The notes under the pieces are model-generated. The model was not told the DNA's origin. It searched no databases and saw only the letters and a program-made list of their open reading frames with translations. The translations under genes were made by a program, and so were the position numbers. 64,000 nt of DNA from Phnomibacter ginsenosidimutans (GTDB taxonomy: Bacteria > Bacteroidota > Bacteroidia > Chitinophagales > Chitinophagaceae), in assembly GCF_009740285.1 (NCBI RefSeq), contig NZ_CP046566.1, positions 1,794,501 to 1,858,500 on the forward strand. The letters are read 5' to 3'. How positions within the stretch are numbered: position 1 is the stretch's first letter; every line of letters starts with the position of its first letter. Shown here one piece after another: positions 30,451-37,920 of this stretch.

Positions 30451-31326
30451 ATGAACCGGACAACCTTTATAAAAAACCTGATTGGTTTATTTGGCGTTGG
30501 CGCCTTGCCCAAGGCATTGGTAAAACAGTATCAAAAAGTGTATTTGTTGCAGTGCTTTGTGCGGGGCTTTCGGTTTCACCAAGGGCCCAAGCTGCTAGAG
30601 CAAATGACGGTGGGCCAGTTGCTGGAGCTACAGCGGGAGCCACAAAACGAGCACGATGCCTGTGCCATTGCGCTGTACTGCGGTCCGCACATGATAGGCT
30701 ACATCCCAAGAGAAGAAAACGAAATATTGAGCAGGCTCATGGATGCGCAGGTGGTAGAACTGCTGGCAGAAATAACCCATATTGAACCCAAGGCACAAGC
30801 CTGGGAGCATGTAGCCATAGCCGTGTATGTGCTCAAAGAAATAACCAACGAGCCACTGCCGGAAACCGCCAGTTATCTTACCACTATAGAAAGCCCCAAT
30901 TACCGCACCTTACGAAGCAGCAACGACCGCCTGACACGGGTAAGCTATGCCCAACCGGCCCCGCACCACGGACGAAAGGAAATACAAAACGCCGACGACT
31001 TCTACATAAGGTTGGTAGACCATAGCGATAACGACAGGGTGTACCAGCTCATACACGAAGGTTTTAATACTGCTGAAAACATGGAGCTGGCTGTACAGGA
31101 ATCGAGAATCATCATCAACCGCAACAAGCTGCCGCAAGATTTGCAGCTGGATGATGTGGTAAAGGCACTGGATGATGAAATAGTAAACATTGATGGCCAC
31201 TTTGCAGAAAATGGCTATGTGGTGGCCAATTTAGACCGGCTGGCAGAACTCTCTGCCCGCATCCAACGCTTTACAGAAGTAACCGACAAAGAAGGCCGCC
31301 TGTTTTTTGATGCCATCATGCAGTAA
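30451..31326 (+). CDS. HIRAN-domain protein
   Basis: 291 residues. A HIRAN domain spans about residues 28-105: VYLLQCFVRGFRFHQGP, then LELQREPQNEHDACAIALY and HMIGYIPREENEILSRLMD, which matches the pattern of the family (REP-N-DPNAI and GYIPR). HIRAN domains bind single-stranded or 3' DNA ends, best known from HLTF/Rad5, and in bacteria also occur alone. The remaining 180 residues are unrecognised and mostly helical. The first 25 residues (FIKNLIGLFGVGALPKAL) are moderately hydrophobic. The composition is GC-richer than the neighbouring SIR2 gene, so it may have a separate history. Its job in the island is unknown; processing or sensing of damaged or foreign DNA is a guess. Confidence 0.75.
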   Translation: MNRTTFIKNLIGLFGVGALPKALVKQYQKVYLLQCFVRGFRFHQGPKLLEQMTVGQLLELQREPQNEHDACAIALYCGPHMIGYIPREENEILSRLMDAQVVELLAEITHIEPKAQAWEHVAIAVYVLKEITNEPLPETASYLTTIESPNYRTLRSSNDRLTRVSYAQPAPHHGRKEIQNADDFYIRLVDHSDNDRVYQLIHEGFNTAENMELAVQESRIIINRNKLPQDLQLDDVVKALDDEIVNIDGHFAENGYVVANLDRLAELSARIQRFTEVTDKEGRLFFDAIMQ

Positions 31327-31416
31327 GTAGTACTGCTGTCCGGCTTTGCCTTTCGGCATGGTTGGTTTATAAGCTACTAAATACTAAAAAGTTTAGTTTT
31401 GTGGTGGGTAACAATA

Positions 31417-31686
31417 ATGGGCTTTTGGATATACATACAAGCCGACAGCAAGCGGCTGCGGCTATGGGTGGAACTGCTATTGAAAAATGAGCGGGTGGAG
31501 CAGTACAGGGTATCGGGTAGAAACCGCAGCATTAGGATTGAAAACAACAGGCCGTTTTTTCAGGCAAAAGGGCTAAAGCACAGACGCTGCAGGTGGACAG
31601 TTTGCGAGGGGCAAATGCACAATCAATCCGCTTTAAAAAAAATCCTTGTTGCCATAGAGGAGCACAGCAAATCAACTAAACCGTAG
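31417..31686 (+). CDS. Small hypothetical protein of the integrative element
   Basis: 89 residues from ATG 31417 (MGFWIYIQADSKRLRLWVELLL). Arg/Lys rich, with two Cys near residues 61 and 67 (RRCRWTVCEG). No family recognised. A TAGTTTTG box at 31394-31401 fits the Bacteroidota -7 consensus and leaves a short leader. Codon use resembles the neighbouring HIRAN gene. It is the last open frame before the repeat-rich end of the element. Confidence 0.5.
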   Translation: MGFWIYIQADSKRLRLWVELLLKNERVEQYRVSGRNRSIRIENNRPFFQAKGLKHRRCRWTVCEGQMHNQSALKKILVAIEEHSKSTKP

Positions 31687-31715
31687 TTGACAAGTAAGTA
31701 AAGCGGTAGAAAAGT

Positions 31716-31761
31716 CCTGCACGAAATTCGTACAGGTTGGTGAATGTTATAGACATTCACC
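31716..31761. other. Pair of adjacent hairpins at the start of the repeat-rich end
   Basis: CCTGCAC...GTACAGG (31716-31736, one G-T or mismatch pair) is followed 2 bases later by a perfect 9-bp stem GGTGAATGT-TATAG-ACATTCACC (31739-31761). Neither is followed by a T run, so they are not simple terminators. They lead into the 140-bp tandem repeat. Confidence 0.6.
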
Positions 31762-31800
31762 ATACTTTATGGATAAAGAGAAAGGAAGGTCCCCTATACA

Positions 31801-32105
31801 AAACAAGGGTCGTTTAAGCGTTTAGATACGCAGGCAGTTTGCTTCCAGGTGCCATGAGTGCAGTACAATATCATGCAGGCCAAAGTAAGGGCTGCACTTG
31901 CCATCAAGAGGGTGCAGCTGGCAATGGTACCCAAGAAAAAAAACAAGGGTCGTTTAAGCGTTTAGATCTCGCAGGCAATTTGCTTGGAGGTGAAATGTGT
32001 GCAGTGCAATATCCTGCAGGCCAAAGTAAGGGCTGCACTTGCCATCAAGAGGCTGCAGCTGGAAATGGTACCCAAGAATAAAACAAGGGTCGTTTAAGCG
32101 TTTAG
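31801..32105. repeat. 140-bp tandem repeat, two full copies plus a 25-base third
   Basis: The block starting AAACAAGGGTCGTTTAAGCG recurs at 31801, 31941 and 32081, a regular 140-base spacing. The third copy stops after about 25 bases. Copies differ at scattered positions and by compensating one-base indels. Each full unit has internal inverted repeats, GCTGCAC/GTGCAGC and TTGCCA/TGGCAA, around 31890-31925. A frame of 80 codons crosses it but contains stops in the first unit's 5' part and no start signal, so a structured RNA or protein-binding array is more likely than coding sequence. Confidence 0.75.
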
Positions 32106-32317
32106 TGTTACTTGACCGGATAGAGCTGCCTACATGATAATTGTGAGCAGATAGGGGCCATGCGTGTATTTGGAAGAGGGAAGGGGCTACCATCCCCAAA
32201 AGGTCAAAAAAATGGCTACAAAGAGCTGGAACGGAAAAAAATAAATGTGGATAACCGGGGCTAAAAGAGGGCAGGAAATTCCAGCTGCGAAAAGCCGCTT
32301 TTCAATTGGTCCTGATT

Positions 32318-32329
32318 TTGACCCCAAAA
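32318..32329 (+). promoter_or_regulatory. Third TTGACCCCAAAA box near the right end of the element
   Basis: Exact copy, in the same orientation, of the two tandem boxes near the integrase start. Presence at both ends of the element fits an integrase arm-binding site. Confidence 0.5.
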
Positions 32330-32335
32330 AAACAA

Positions 32336-32368
32336 AAAGCCCTGTAATCGTATGATTTACAGGGCTTT
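32336..32368 (-). terminator. Element-supplied terminator for tRNA-Asp
   Basis: Perfect 12-bp stem AAAGCCCTGTAA / TTACAGGGCTTT with a 9-base loop and a run of A on its left side (T on the minus strand). Read on the minus strand it lies 15 bases after the tRNA 3' end, replacing the terminator displaced to 24077-24104. Confidence 0.75.
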
Positions 32369-32379
32369 GCAAGTTTACC

Positions 32380-32395
32380 TTGCGGACCGGACGGG
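32380..32395. repeat. attR: 16-bp direct repeat inside the tRNA-Asp 3' end
   Basis: TTGCGGACCGGACGGG, identical to 24103-24118. It covers the last acceptor-stem bases, discriminator and 3' T-stem of tRNA-Asp, so integration leaves the tRNA intact. Confidence 0.85.
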
Positions 32396-32456
32396 ACTCG
32401 AACCCGCGACCTCCGCCGTGACAGGGCGGCATTCTAACCAACTGAACTACCGATCC
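32383..32456 (-). tRNA. tRNA-Asp (GTC)
   Basis: 74 bases read on the minus strand from GGATCGG to CCGGTCC plus discriminator G. The acceptor stem pairs fully (one G-T), the anticodon arm is CCGCC-CTGTCAC-GGCGG with anticodon GTC, and the T arm is GCGGG-TTCGAGT-CCCGT-like. CCA is not encoded. It is the integration target of the neighbouring element. Confidence 0.95.
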
Positions 32457-32575
32457 TTAAGAGCTTTTCCCGTACTGATTATCTCGTTTGGGAGTGCAAA
32501 AATAGGGGAACAGATATAACGACCAACTTTCTCTTGCACTTTTTTTTGAATTTTTTTTCGCCCCTTTCAGGCAAC

Positions 32576-32605
32576 AAAAAACCTGCTTGTGGAAGCAGGT
32601 TTTTT
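32576..32605 (-). terminator. Terminator of the ribosomal protein operon
   Basis: AAAAAACCTGCTT / AAGCAGGTTTTTT with a four-base loop, just after the rplI stop. A runs on one side and T runs on the other make it usable in both directions. Confidence 0.85.
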
Positions 32606-32630
32606 GAAAAACATATCGTTCGAAAAAAGC

Positions 32631-33077
32631 TTATTCAGCTACTACTTCAAACTCCACTTCAGCGTTGTTGCCATTGCCAAAGTCTACAGCAGCTTTGTAA
32701 GAACCCAGTTCTTTTACTTCATCTACAATGCTGATGCGACGACGGTCAATTTCATAACCTTTCTGTTCGCGGATAGCCTTGCTGATTTGTACAGAAGTAA
32801 CGCTACCGAAGATTTTGCCGGTAGTACCTACTTTGGCACCCACTTTCACAGGCGCTTCTTTCAGCTTGGCAATTACTTCGTTGATAGCAGCCAACAGTGC
32901 AGCTTCTTTCTTAGCCGCTACTTTCAGCTTCTCTTCACGCATTTTCAGGTTGCTGGGGCTGGCTTCTACAGCAAACTTGTTGGGGATGAGGTAGTTACGG
33001 GCATAGCCGTTCTTCACATTCACCAGTTCGTTCTTGCCGCCCAGGTTGTCTACGTCTTGAATCAAAATTACTTGCAT
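32631..33077 (-). CDS. rplI: 50S ribosomal protein L9
   Basis: 148 residues, the normal length. MQVILIQDVDNLGGKNELVNVKNGYARNYLIPNKFA is the conserved N-terminal domain of L9, which binds 23S rRNA; a long helix of Lys/Glu/Ala (about residues 42-75) connects to the C-terminal domain with GKIFGSVTSVQISKAI. Last gene of the rpsF-rpsR-rplI operon, 128 bases after rpsR. Confidence 0.97.
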   Translation of the reverse strand: MQVILIQDVDNLGGKNELVNVKNGYARNYLIPNKFAVEASPSNLKMREEKLKVAAKKEAALLAAINEVIAKLKEAPVKVGAKVGTTGKIFGSVTSVQISKAIREQKGYEIDRRRISIVDEVKELGSYKAAVDFGNGNNAEVEFEVVAE

Positions 33078-33205
33078 GGTTGCAAATGGTTTAGTTCCCA
33101 GAGCCCAGCTTTCGCTGTCCTTCTGCCTTGCAGCAGAGTTAGGGAATGGTTACTGAATAGAAAATATAAAGCCGCAAGTATCGCTTACGGCTTTATGTAA
33201 GTTGC

Positions 33206-33469
33206 TTATTTCATCAAATCGGTTACATAAGGCAGCAGGGCCATCTGGCGGGCACGCTTTACAGCGTCGCTTACCTTGCGCTGAAACTTCAGGCTGTTAC
33301 CGGTAATACGGCGGGGCAACATTTTACCCTGCTCGTTCAAAAACTTCTTCAGAAACTCAGCGTCCTTGTAGTCTACATAACGGATGCCCATTTTCTTGAA
33401 GCGGCAATATTTCTTCTGACGCTTTTCAGTACGAATGGCGGTCAGGTATTTGATTTCGTTCCGTGCCAT
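33206..33469 (-). CDS. rpsR: 30S ribosomal protein S18
   Basis: 87 residues. [39 protein letters not shown] is diagnostic of S18, which binds 16S rRNA beside S6 in the platform of the small subunit. It begins 3 bases after the rpsF stop, indicating translational coupling. Confidence 0.97.
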   Translation of the reverse strand: MARNEIKYLTAIRTEKRQKKYCRFKKMGIRYVDYKDAEFLKKFLNEQGKMLPRRITGNSLKFQRKVSDAVKRARQMALLPYVTDLMK

Positions 33470-33472
33470 AAC

Positions 33473-33826
33473 TTATGCCTCCGCTTTTTCAGTTTCTGCC
33501 TTCACGCCACTTTTCTTACGTGCATTGTACTCAACGGCGTGTTTGTCGAGTTTTACGAACAGGTGACGCATTACGTTGTCGTCACGCAAAAACTGAATCT
33601 TCAGTTTTTCATTGAGGTCGGATGGCGCACTGTACTCAACAACCCAGTACATACCGGTTGTTTTCTTTTGAATGGGGTACGCCAGTGATTTCAGTCCCCA
33701 GGGATTGCTGTTTACGATAGCACCACCATGTTCAGTAATGAAGTCTACATACTTCTTCTGAGCGGCAGCGTAGCTTTCGTCGTTCAGCACAGGGGTAAAA
33801 ATCACCATCAATTCATAATTGTTCAT
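33473..33826 (-). CDS. rpsF: 30S ribosomal protein S6
   Basis: 117 residues. NNYELMVIFTPVLNDES at the N-terminus and GLKSLAYPIQKKTTGMYWVVEY in the middle are typical of S6; the C-terminus is extended by a charged tail (KKSGVKAETEKAEA). First gene of the operon. S6 and S18 form a heterodimer on 16S rRNA, consistent with their adjacent genes. Confidence 0.97.
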   Translation of the reverse strand: MNNYELMVIFTPVLNDESYAAAQKKYVDFITEHGGAIVNSNPWGLKSLAYPIQKKTTGMYWVVEYSAPSDLNEKLKIQFLRDDNVMRHLFVKLDKHAVEYNARKKSGVKAETEKAEA

Positions 33827-34170
33827 GATCCCTGATTGGTTTTAAAATGTTTACAATGGACACCCTTCATCGTTGTGAGTCGGGGCGAATTCAGTCATTT
33901 CAGCTGAATTTGGGCGGCGAAGGTAGGAGAAACCGCCTATTTGGCAAAACAAAATTCAAGGCCAGCAAGGCTTTCGCCATAAGCAGCGGCAAATATAGGG
34001 AGGGGGCTGTCAGCAGTTTTGCTCATGGCAGCCGCCGTTCGCCGCCCTGCGGGTTCCGTACCGGCCTTTGCCATAGGCCCTGCGGGCATAGCACCGCCCG
34101 GCACTGCCCTCCGGTCTGGTGCAGCCCCTCAGCTATGTATCTTTCCCCGGCAGGCCTTACATTCGAAGCC
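33827..34170. other. Divergent region between rpsF and pxpB, with a GC-rich part
   Basis: Contains the promoters for both operons. The part at 34020-34165 is clearly GC-richer than its surroundings. An open frame in phase with pxpB runs back to 33847, but its sequence has no PxpB-like content and I consider it non-coding. CAAATATA at 33990-33997 fits the -7 consensus on the minus strand, without a clear -33 box. Confidence 0.4.
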
Positions 34171-34854
34171 ATGCAACTGCCTCCGCCACATATTTCACCC
34201 CTCTCCGAAACCGACTGGTTGCTTCAGTTTCACACCGGCTTATCCGTTGCCGCCAATCAGCAACTGCATGAACTGGCGTCACTGTTTCGCCAGCAGTACA
34301 GCCGTTTATTGCAAGATGTAGTAGTGGCTTACGATAGCCTGCTGCTCCGGTTCCACCAGCCGCAGCCCGATGCTGACGTTTGGATGCATGACGGCCTGAA
34401 ACAGTTGGCAGACAAGCTTTCAACGGGTGCCACCACTACATTAATAGAAATACCCGTTTGTTACGACCAGGCCTTGCGCAACGATTTGGCAGCTATGGCT
34501 CAGCAAATCAACTTATCCGCGGCAGAAATTGTGCAGCTCCACAGCGCCGCTACTTACCATATTTATATGTTGGGCTTTTTGCCCGGCTTCGCCTACATGG
34601 GCAGTGTAGATGAACGGATAGCACTTCCCCGCAAAGCAGCACCGGTGCCTGTTAAAGCCGGTGCTGTGGGTATTGCCGGTATGCAAACGGGCATTTATCC
34701 CACGGCATCGCCCGGCGGGTGGAACATTGTGGGCTACACGCCGCTGCAAATGTTCGATGTCCATCGTGAACCAGCCTGCGTGTTACAGCCCGGCCAGCAG
34801 GTTCGATTCGTGCCGGTTTCTTTATCCGATTTTAAAAGCCTGCAAGCATCATGA
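34171..34854 (+). CDS. pxpB: 5-oxoprolinase subunit PxpB
   Basis: 227 residues from ATG 34171 (MQLPPPHISPLSETDWLLQF). KipI/PxpB family, with EIPVCYDQALRNDLAAMAQ, YHIYMLGFLPGFAYMGSVDERIALPRK and GSVGIAG-like GAVGIAGMQTGIYPTASPGGWNIVG, all strongly conserved. PxpA, B and C together form the ATP-dependent 5-oxoprolinase that opens 5-oxoproline (pyroglutamate) to glutamate. The pxpC start overlaps its stop by 4 bases (ATGA), a sign of coupled translation. The longer open frame back to 33847 is rejected as a start. Confidence 0.93.
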   Translation: MQLPPPHISPLSETDWLLQFHTGLSVAANQQLHELASLFRQQYSRLLQDVVVAYDSLLLRFHQPQPDADVWMHDGLKQLADKLSTGATTTLIEIPVCYDQALRNDLAAMAQQINLSAAEIVQLHSAATYHIYMLGFLPGFAYMGSVDERIALPRKAAPVPVKAGAVGIAGMQTGIYPTASPGGWNIVGYTPLQMFDVHREPACVLQPGQQVRFVPVSLSDFKSLQAS

Positions 34855-35804
34855 GCATTGTAATAGAAAAAGCAGGCTTGCTCGATACGGTGCAAGATGC
34901 CGGCCGCCATGGCTGGGGCCATTTGGGCATCAATTGCAACGGACCGATGGACCCGCAGTCTTTTGCTCTGGCCAATGCCTTGCTCGGCAATGAACTAAAT
35001 ACGCCAGTGCTGGAAATGCATTTTCCGGCACCCATCATTCGATTTCAGCAACCGGCTTTGATAGCACTAACTGGGGCCAACTTTTCGGCGATGCTCGATG
35101 GAGAACCGATGCTCAACAACCGGGCTTACCAGGTGGCAGCAGGCTCGGTGCTGCGGTTTGGGCATAAAAAACAAGGCGAACGCTGCTACCTCGCCGTGCG
35201 GCATGGCTGGCAGGTACCGCAGCTGATGGGCAGTGCGGCTACCAATCTCAAATCGGGTTTTGGTGGCTGGCAGGGCAGGGCTTTGCAAACGGGCGATTGC
35301 TTGCCATTCATTACTCATTTACCCGAAGGGAGCCTCAATAAAAAAATGCCGTGGTTTGTGACTGATTTATTGCCTGCAAATACTACGCAACTACCCGTGC
35401 TCAAAGGCCCCGAATGGGAATGGTTGCAGGAAGATGCCCGCTACCAATTGCAGCGCAGTCGGTTTGAAGTAAGCCGCAAAGCCGACCGCATGGGCATCCA
35501 TTGGTTGGGCAATGATTTGCAGTTGAAAGAAAAACACAGCCTATTGTCGTCACCGGTGGCAATAGGTACCACGCAGCTCTTGCCATCCGGGCAATTGCTC
35601 ACTCTCATGGCCGATCATCAAACCGTGGGCGGTTACCCGCGGGTGTTGCAGTTGTGCAAAGTGGCATTACCCATTTTGGCGCAGTCTTCGGCTGACATGT
35701 CCTTCGGGTTTCAGTTTATTACTCATGCTGAAGCCATGGGTTTATACGAGCAGCAAAAACATATCCGGCAAATACAACTTATGGTGCGCAGTTTCCTAAC
35801 CTGA
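34851..35804 (+). CDS. pxpC: 5-oxoprolinase subunit PxpC
   Basis: 317 residues. KipA/PxpC (biotin-dependent carboxylase-like) family with GLLDTVQDAGRHGWGHLGINCNGPMDP, ALANALLGNELNTPVLE, YLAVRHGW, the GP.W/PVLKGPEWEW region and SSPVAIGTTQLLPSGQLLTLMADHQTVGGYPR. The motif set is complete and the length normal. Works with PxpB and PxpA; overlaps pxpB by 4 bases and lies 20 bases before pxpA. Confidence 0.93.
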   Translation: MSIVIEKAGLLDTVQDAGRHGWGHLGINCNGPMDPQSFALANALLGNELNTPVLEMHFPAPIIRFQQPALIALTGANFSAMLDGEPMLNNRAYQVAAGSVLRFGHKKQGERCYLAVRHGWQVPQLMGSAATNLKSGFGGWQGRALQTGDCLPFITHLPEGSLNKKMPWFVTDLLPANTTQLPVLKGPEWEWLQEDARYQLQRSRFEVSRKADRMGIHWLGNDLQLKEKHSLLSSPVAIGTTQLLPSGQLLTLMADHQTVGGYPRVLQLCKVALPILAQSSADMSFGFQFITHAEAMGLYEQQKHIRQIQLMVRSFLT

Positions 35805-35824
35805 TTCGCCGCTATATTTAGCCC

Positions 35825-36583
35825 ATGCAACCAACCATTGATGTGAATGCAGATGTGGGAGAAGGCATACCGACTGATGCTGCCCTCATTCCGCTAATTT
35901 CCTCGGCCAATATTGCCTGTGGCTATCATGCAGGCGATGCAGCTACCATTGCCACTACTATAGATTTGTGCAAGCAACACGGTGTAGCAATTGGAGCACA
36001 TCCGGGCTTTGCCGACAAAGCCAATTTTGGCCGTACCGATATGATGCTGCTCACGCCCGATGCCTGGTATCAATTGATTACTGAGCAACTCAGCATTATG
36101 CAAGAGGCTTGCAACAGAGCAGGTGCAAGTATGGTACATGTAAAACCTCATGGCGCCTTGTACAACATGAGTGCCCGCCTGCCGGAAATAGCTCATATCA
36201 TTGCACAGGCGGTGTATGATTTTGATTCCAATCTTTTACTGTATGGTTTGGCCGGTAGTCATTCCATTACTGCAGCAAAAGCCATTGGCCTCAATACGGT
36301 AGATGAGTTTTTTGCCGACCGTACGTATCAATCCGATGGTTCGTTAACGCCACGCACCCAAAGCAATGCCCTGATTACAGATGATAATATGGCCATGCAA
36401 CAAGCATTGAACATTGCATTGTATGGAAAGCTGATGGCGGTAGATGGAAGTGTCATTCATCCGGCAGTAGGAGTACGCAAATCCATTTGCCTGCATGGCG
36501 ATGGAGCACATGCCATTTCTTTTGCCGAACATATCGTACATATATTTCAGCAAAGTGGCATCAACATAAAAGCGCATGGCTAA
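35825..36583 (+). CDS. pxpA: 5-oxoprolinase subunit PxpA (LamB/YcsF family)
   Basis: 252 residues. Starts with IDVNADVGEG (NADxGE motif of LamB/YcsF proteins), then SSANIACGYHAGDA, GVAIGAHPGFADKANFGR, VHVKPHGALYN and the late segment EFFADRTYQSDGSLTPRTQ and ICLHGDGAHA. These are the conserved residues of PxpA, the catalytic partner of PxpBC. Its last 8 bases overlap the transporter gene that follows, so uptake and 5-oxoproline or amino-acid metabolism are probably co-regulated. Confidence 0.93.
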   Translation: MQPTIDVNADVGEGIPTDAALIPLISSANIACGYHAGDAATIATTIDLCKQHGVAIGAHPGFADKANFGRTDMMLLTPDAWYQLITEQLSIMQEACNRAGASMVHVKPHGALYNMSARLPEIAHIIAQAVYDFDSNLLLYGLAGSHSITAAKAIGLNTVDEFFADRTYQSDGSLTPRTQSNALITDDNMAMQQALNIALYGKLMAVDGSVIHPAVGVRKSICLHGDGAHAISFAEHIVHIFQQSGINIKAHG

Positions 36584-37754
36584 GCAACAACAATGGATGA
36601 GCAATGGCATGATGGGTGCCGCTTTTTTGATGGCCACCAGTGCCATTGGTCCCGGCTTTATTACACAAACTACGGTGTTCACCAGTCAGCAGTTGTCCAA
36701 CTTTGGGTTTGTGATTTTGGTGTCCATTCTCATTGACATTGTGGTGCAACTGAATATCTGGAAAGCCATAGCCACAACGGGTTTGAAGGCACCGGCCTTG
36801 GCCAATCGGGTAGTACCTGGTGCTGGTGTGTTGCTCACTCTTATGGTAGTAGCAGGAGGGATGGTATTTAATATTGGCAATGTGGCCGGTAGTGGGTTGG
36901 GCTTGCAAACCATGTTTGGCATTTCGGCTACCACTGGTGCAATTATTAGTGGTGCCATTGCCATTGCGTTGTTTTTGCTGAAAGAGTTTGGCAAGGCCAT
37001 GGATACATTTGCCAAATGGCTCGGCATCCTCATGATTGTAATGGTGTTGACGGTAGCTTTTGCTACACAACCACCTGTGGGTGATATGCTGCAACATGTT
37101 GTGCTGCCAACGCACATCAATTCATTATCCATTCTCACCTTGGTGGGTGGCACTGTTGGTGGTTACATCAGTTTTGCTGGCGCCCATCGCATGCTCGAAG
37201 CGCAGCAAGGCAAGCCCATGGCGGAGAAAGAAGTAACGAAGGGGGCGGTAACGGGTATCATCTTATCAGGCATCATGCGCATTGGTTTGTATGCGGCCGT
37301 GTTGGGTGTAGTGGTGACCGGTTTTGTGCCCGATGCAGGCAATCCTGTCGCCAGTGTTTTTCAGCAGGCATTGGGCGACAATGGCCGCCGCATATTTGGT
37401 CTCATTTTGTGGAGTGCTGCCATTACTTCTGTAGTAGGTGCTTCGTATACGTCGGTTTCTTTTTTGGAAAGCTGGCATCCGGCCATTGTTAAACATCGTC
37501 AATGGATGATCGTTGCCTTTATTATTGTTGCTACTGCAGTGTTTGCAGGTTTTGGCAATCCGGTGAAAATATTGGTGCTGGCCGGAGCCGTCAACGCATT
37601 TGTATTGCCGCTGGCGTTGATACTGGTATTGCTGGCCATGTCGTATCGAAAATGGCTGCCCAACTACCGCCATCCTTTGTGGCTCAGCATCAGCGGATGG
37701 GTCATTACTGCATTGTTGTTGTACATGGCTTGGCGGGCTATTGCGGCGTTGTAG
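36576..37754 (+). CDS. Nramp-like divalent metal/other solute transporter
   Basis: 392 residues with about eleven hydrophobic helices. GAAFLMATSAIGPGFITQTTVFTSQQ is a modified form of the Nramp signature; canonical Nramp helix 1 has D-P-G-N for metal binding, whereas here it reads A-I-G-P-G-F. A metal role is therefore uncertain. GAHRMLEAQQ lies in the position of helix 6. Genes of this type regularly adjoin pxpABC, so the natural substrate may be 5-oxoproline or another small molecule, with ATP not required (proton or sodium coupled). It overlaps pxpA by 8 bases. Confidence 0.75.
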   Translation: MAKQQQWMSNGMMGAAFLMATSAIGPGFITQTTVFTSQQLSNFGFVILVSILIDIVVQLNIWKAIATTGLKAPALANRVVPGAGVLLTLMVVAGGMVFNIGNVAGSGLGLQTMFGISATTGAIISGAIAIALFLLKEFGKAMDTFAKWLGILMIVMVLTVAFATQPPVGDMLQHVVLPTHINSLSILTLVGGTVGGYISFAGAHRMLEAQQGKPMAEKEVTKGAVTGIILSGIMRIGLYAAVLGVVVTGFVPDAGNPVASVFQQALGDNGRRIFGLILWSAAITSVVGASYTSVSFLESWHPAIVKHRQWMIVAFIIVATAVFAGFGNPVKILVLAGAVNAFVLPLALILVLLAMSYRKWLPNYRHPLWLSISGWVITALLLYMAWRAIAAL

Positions 37755-37920
37755 TTTTTACCGAAGACTTGTTTCGGTAAATGGATTGCACAAAAAAGCA
37801 AAACATTTTCACCGGCAAAAAAGCAGGTTTTACCGAGGTACCAACCCCGCATGCCTAAAGCCGCTTGCCTTGGGTAAATGGCCGCAGTAGGTTTGTGTTA
37901 TCAAACAAAAAACAACTGTT

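Larger units (their letters stand above)
24103..32395. mobile_element. Integrative element in tRNA-Asp carrying MmeI-like RM, SIR2 and HIRAN genes
   Basis: About 8.3 kb bounded by a 16-bp direct repeat (TTGCGGACCGGACGGG) at 24103-24118 and 32380-32395. The right copy is the 3' end of an intact tRNA-Asp gene; the left copy is a stranded 3' end still followed by a terminator. A tyrosine recombinase gene lies just inside the left end, next to an HTH protein. Cargo is an MmeI-like restriction-modification gene, a SIR2-like gene, a HIRAN gene and a small unknown gene, plus a repeat-rich non-coding end. No relaxase or conjugation genes are seen, so it is a minimal integrative genomic island rather than a self-transmissible one. 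Base composition changes sharply within it. Confidence 0.85.

Noticed and set aside
31839-32081. Open frame through the 140-bp repeats
   Set aside because: The first unit contains stops in the same phase before the start, the spacing is 140 to 141 bases (not a multiple of three in each step), and no start signal is present.
31801-32105. CRISPR array
   Set aside because: Repeat unit is 140 bases with diverged copies and no short unique spacers; no cas genes in the window.
32589-33200. Plus-strand frame over rplI
   Set aside because: It is the complement of the ribosomal protein L9 gene; residues have no known family pattern.
33847-34170. N-terminal extension of PxpB
   Set aside because: The extension has no PxpB homology, is GC-rich and low in coding signal; ATG 34171 gives a normal-length protein.
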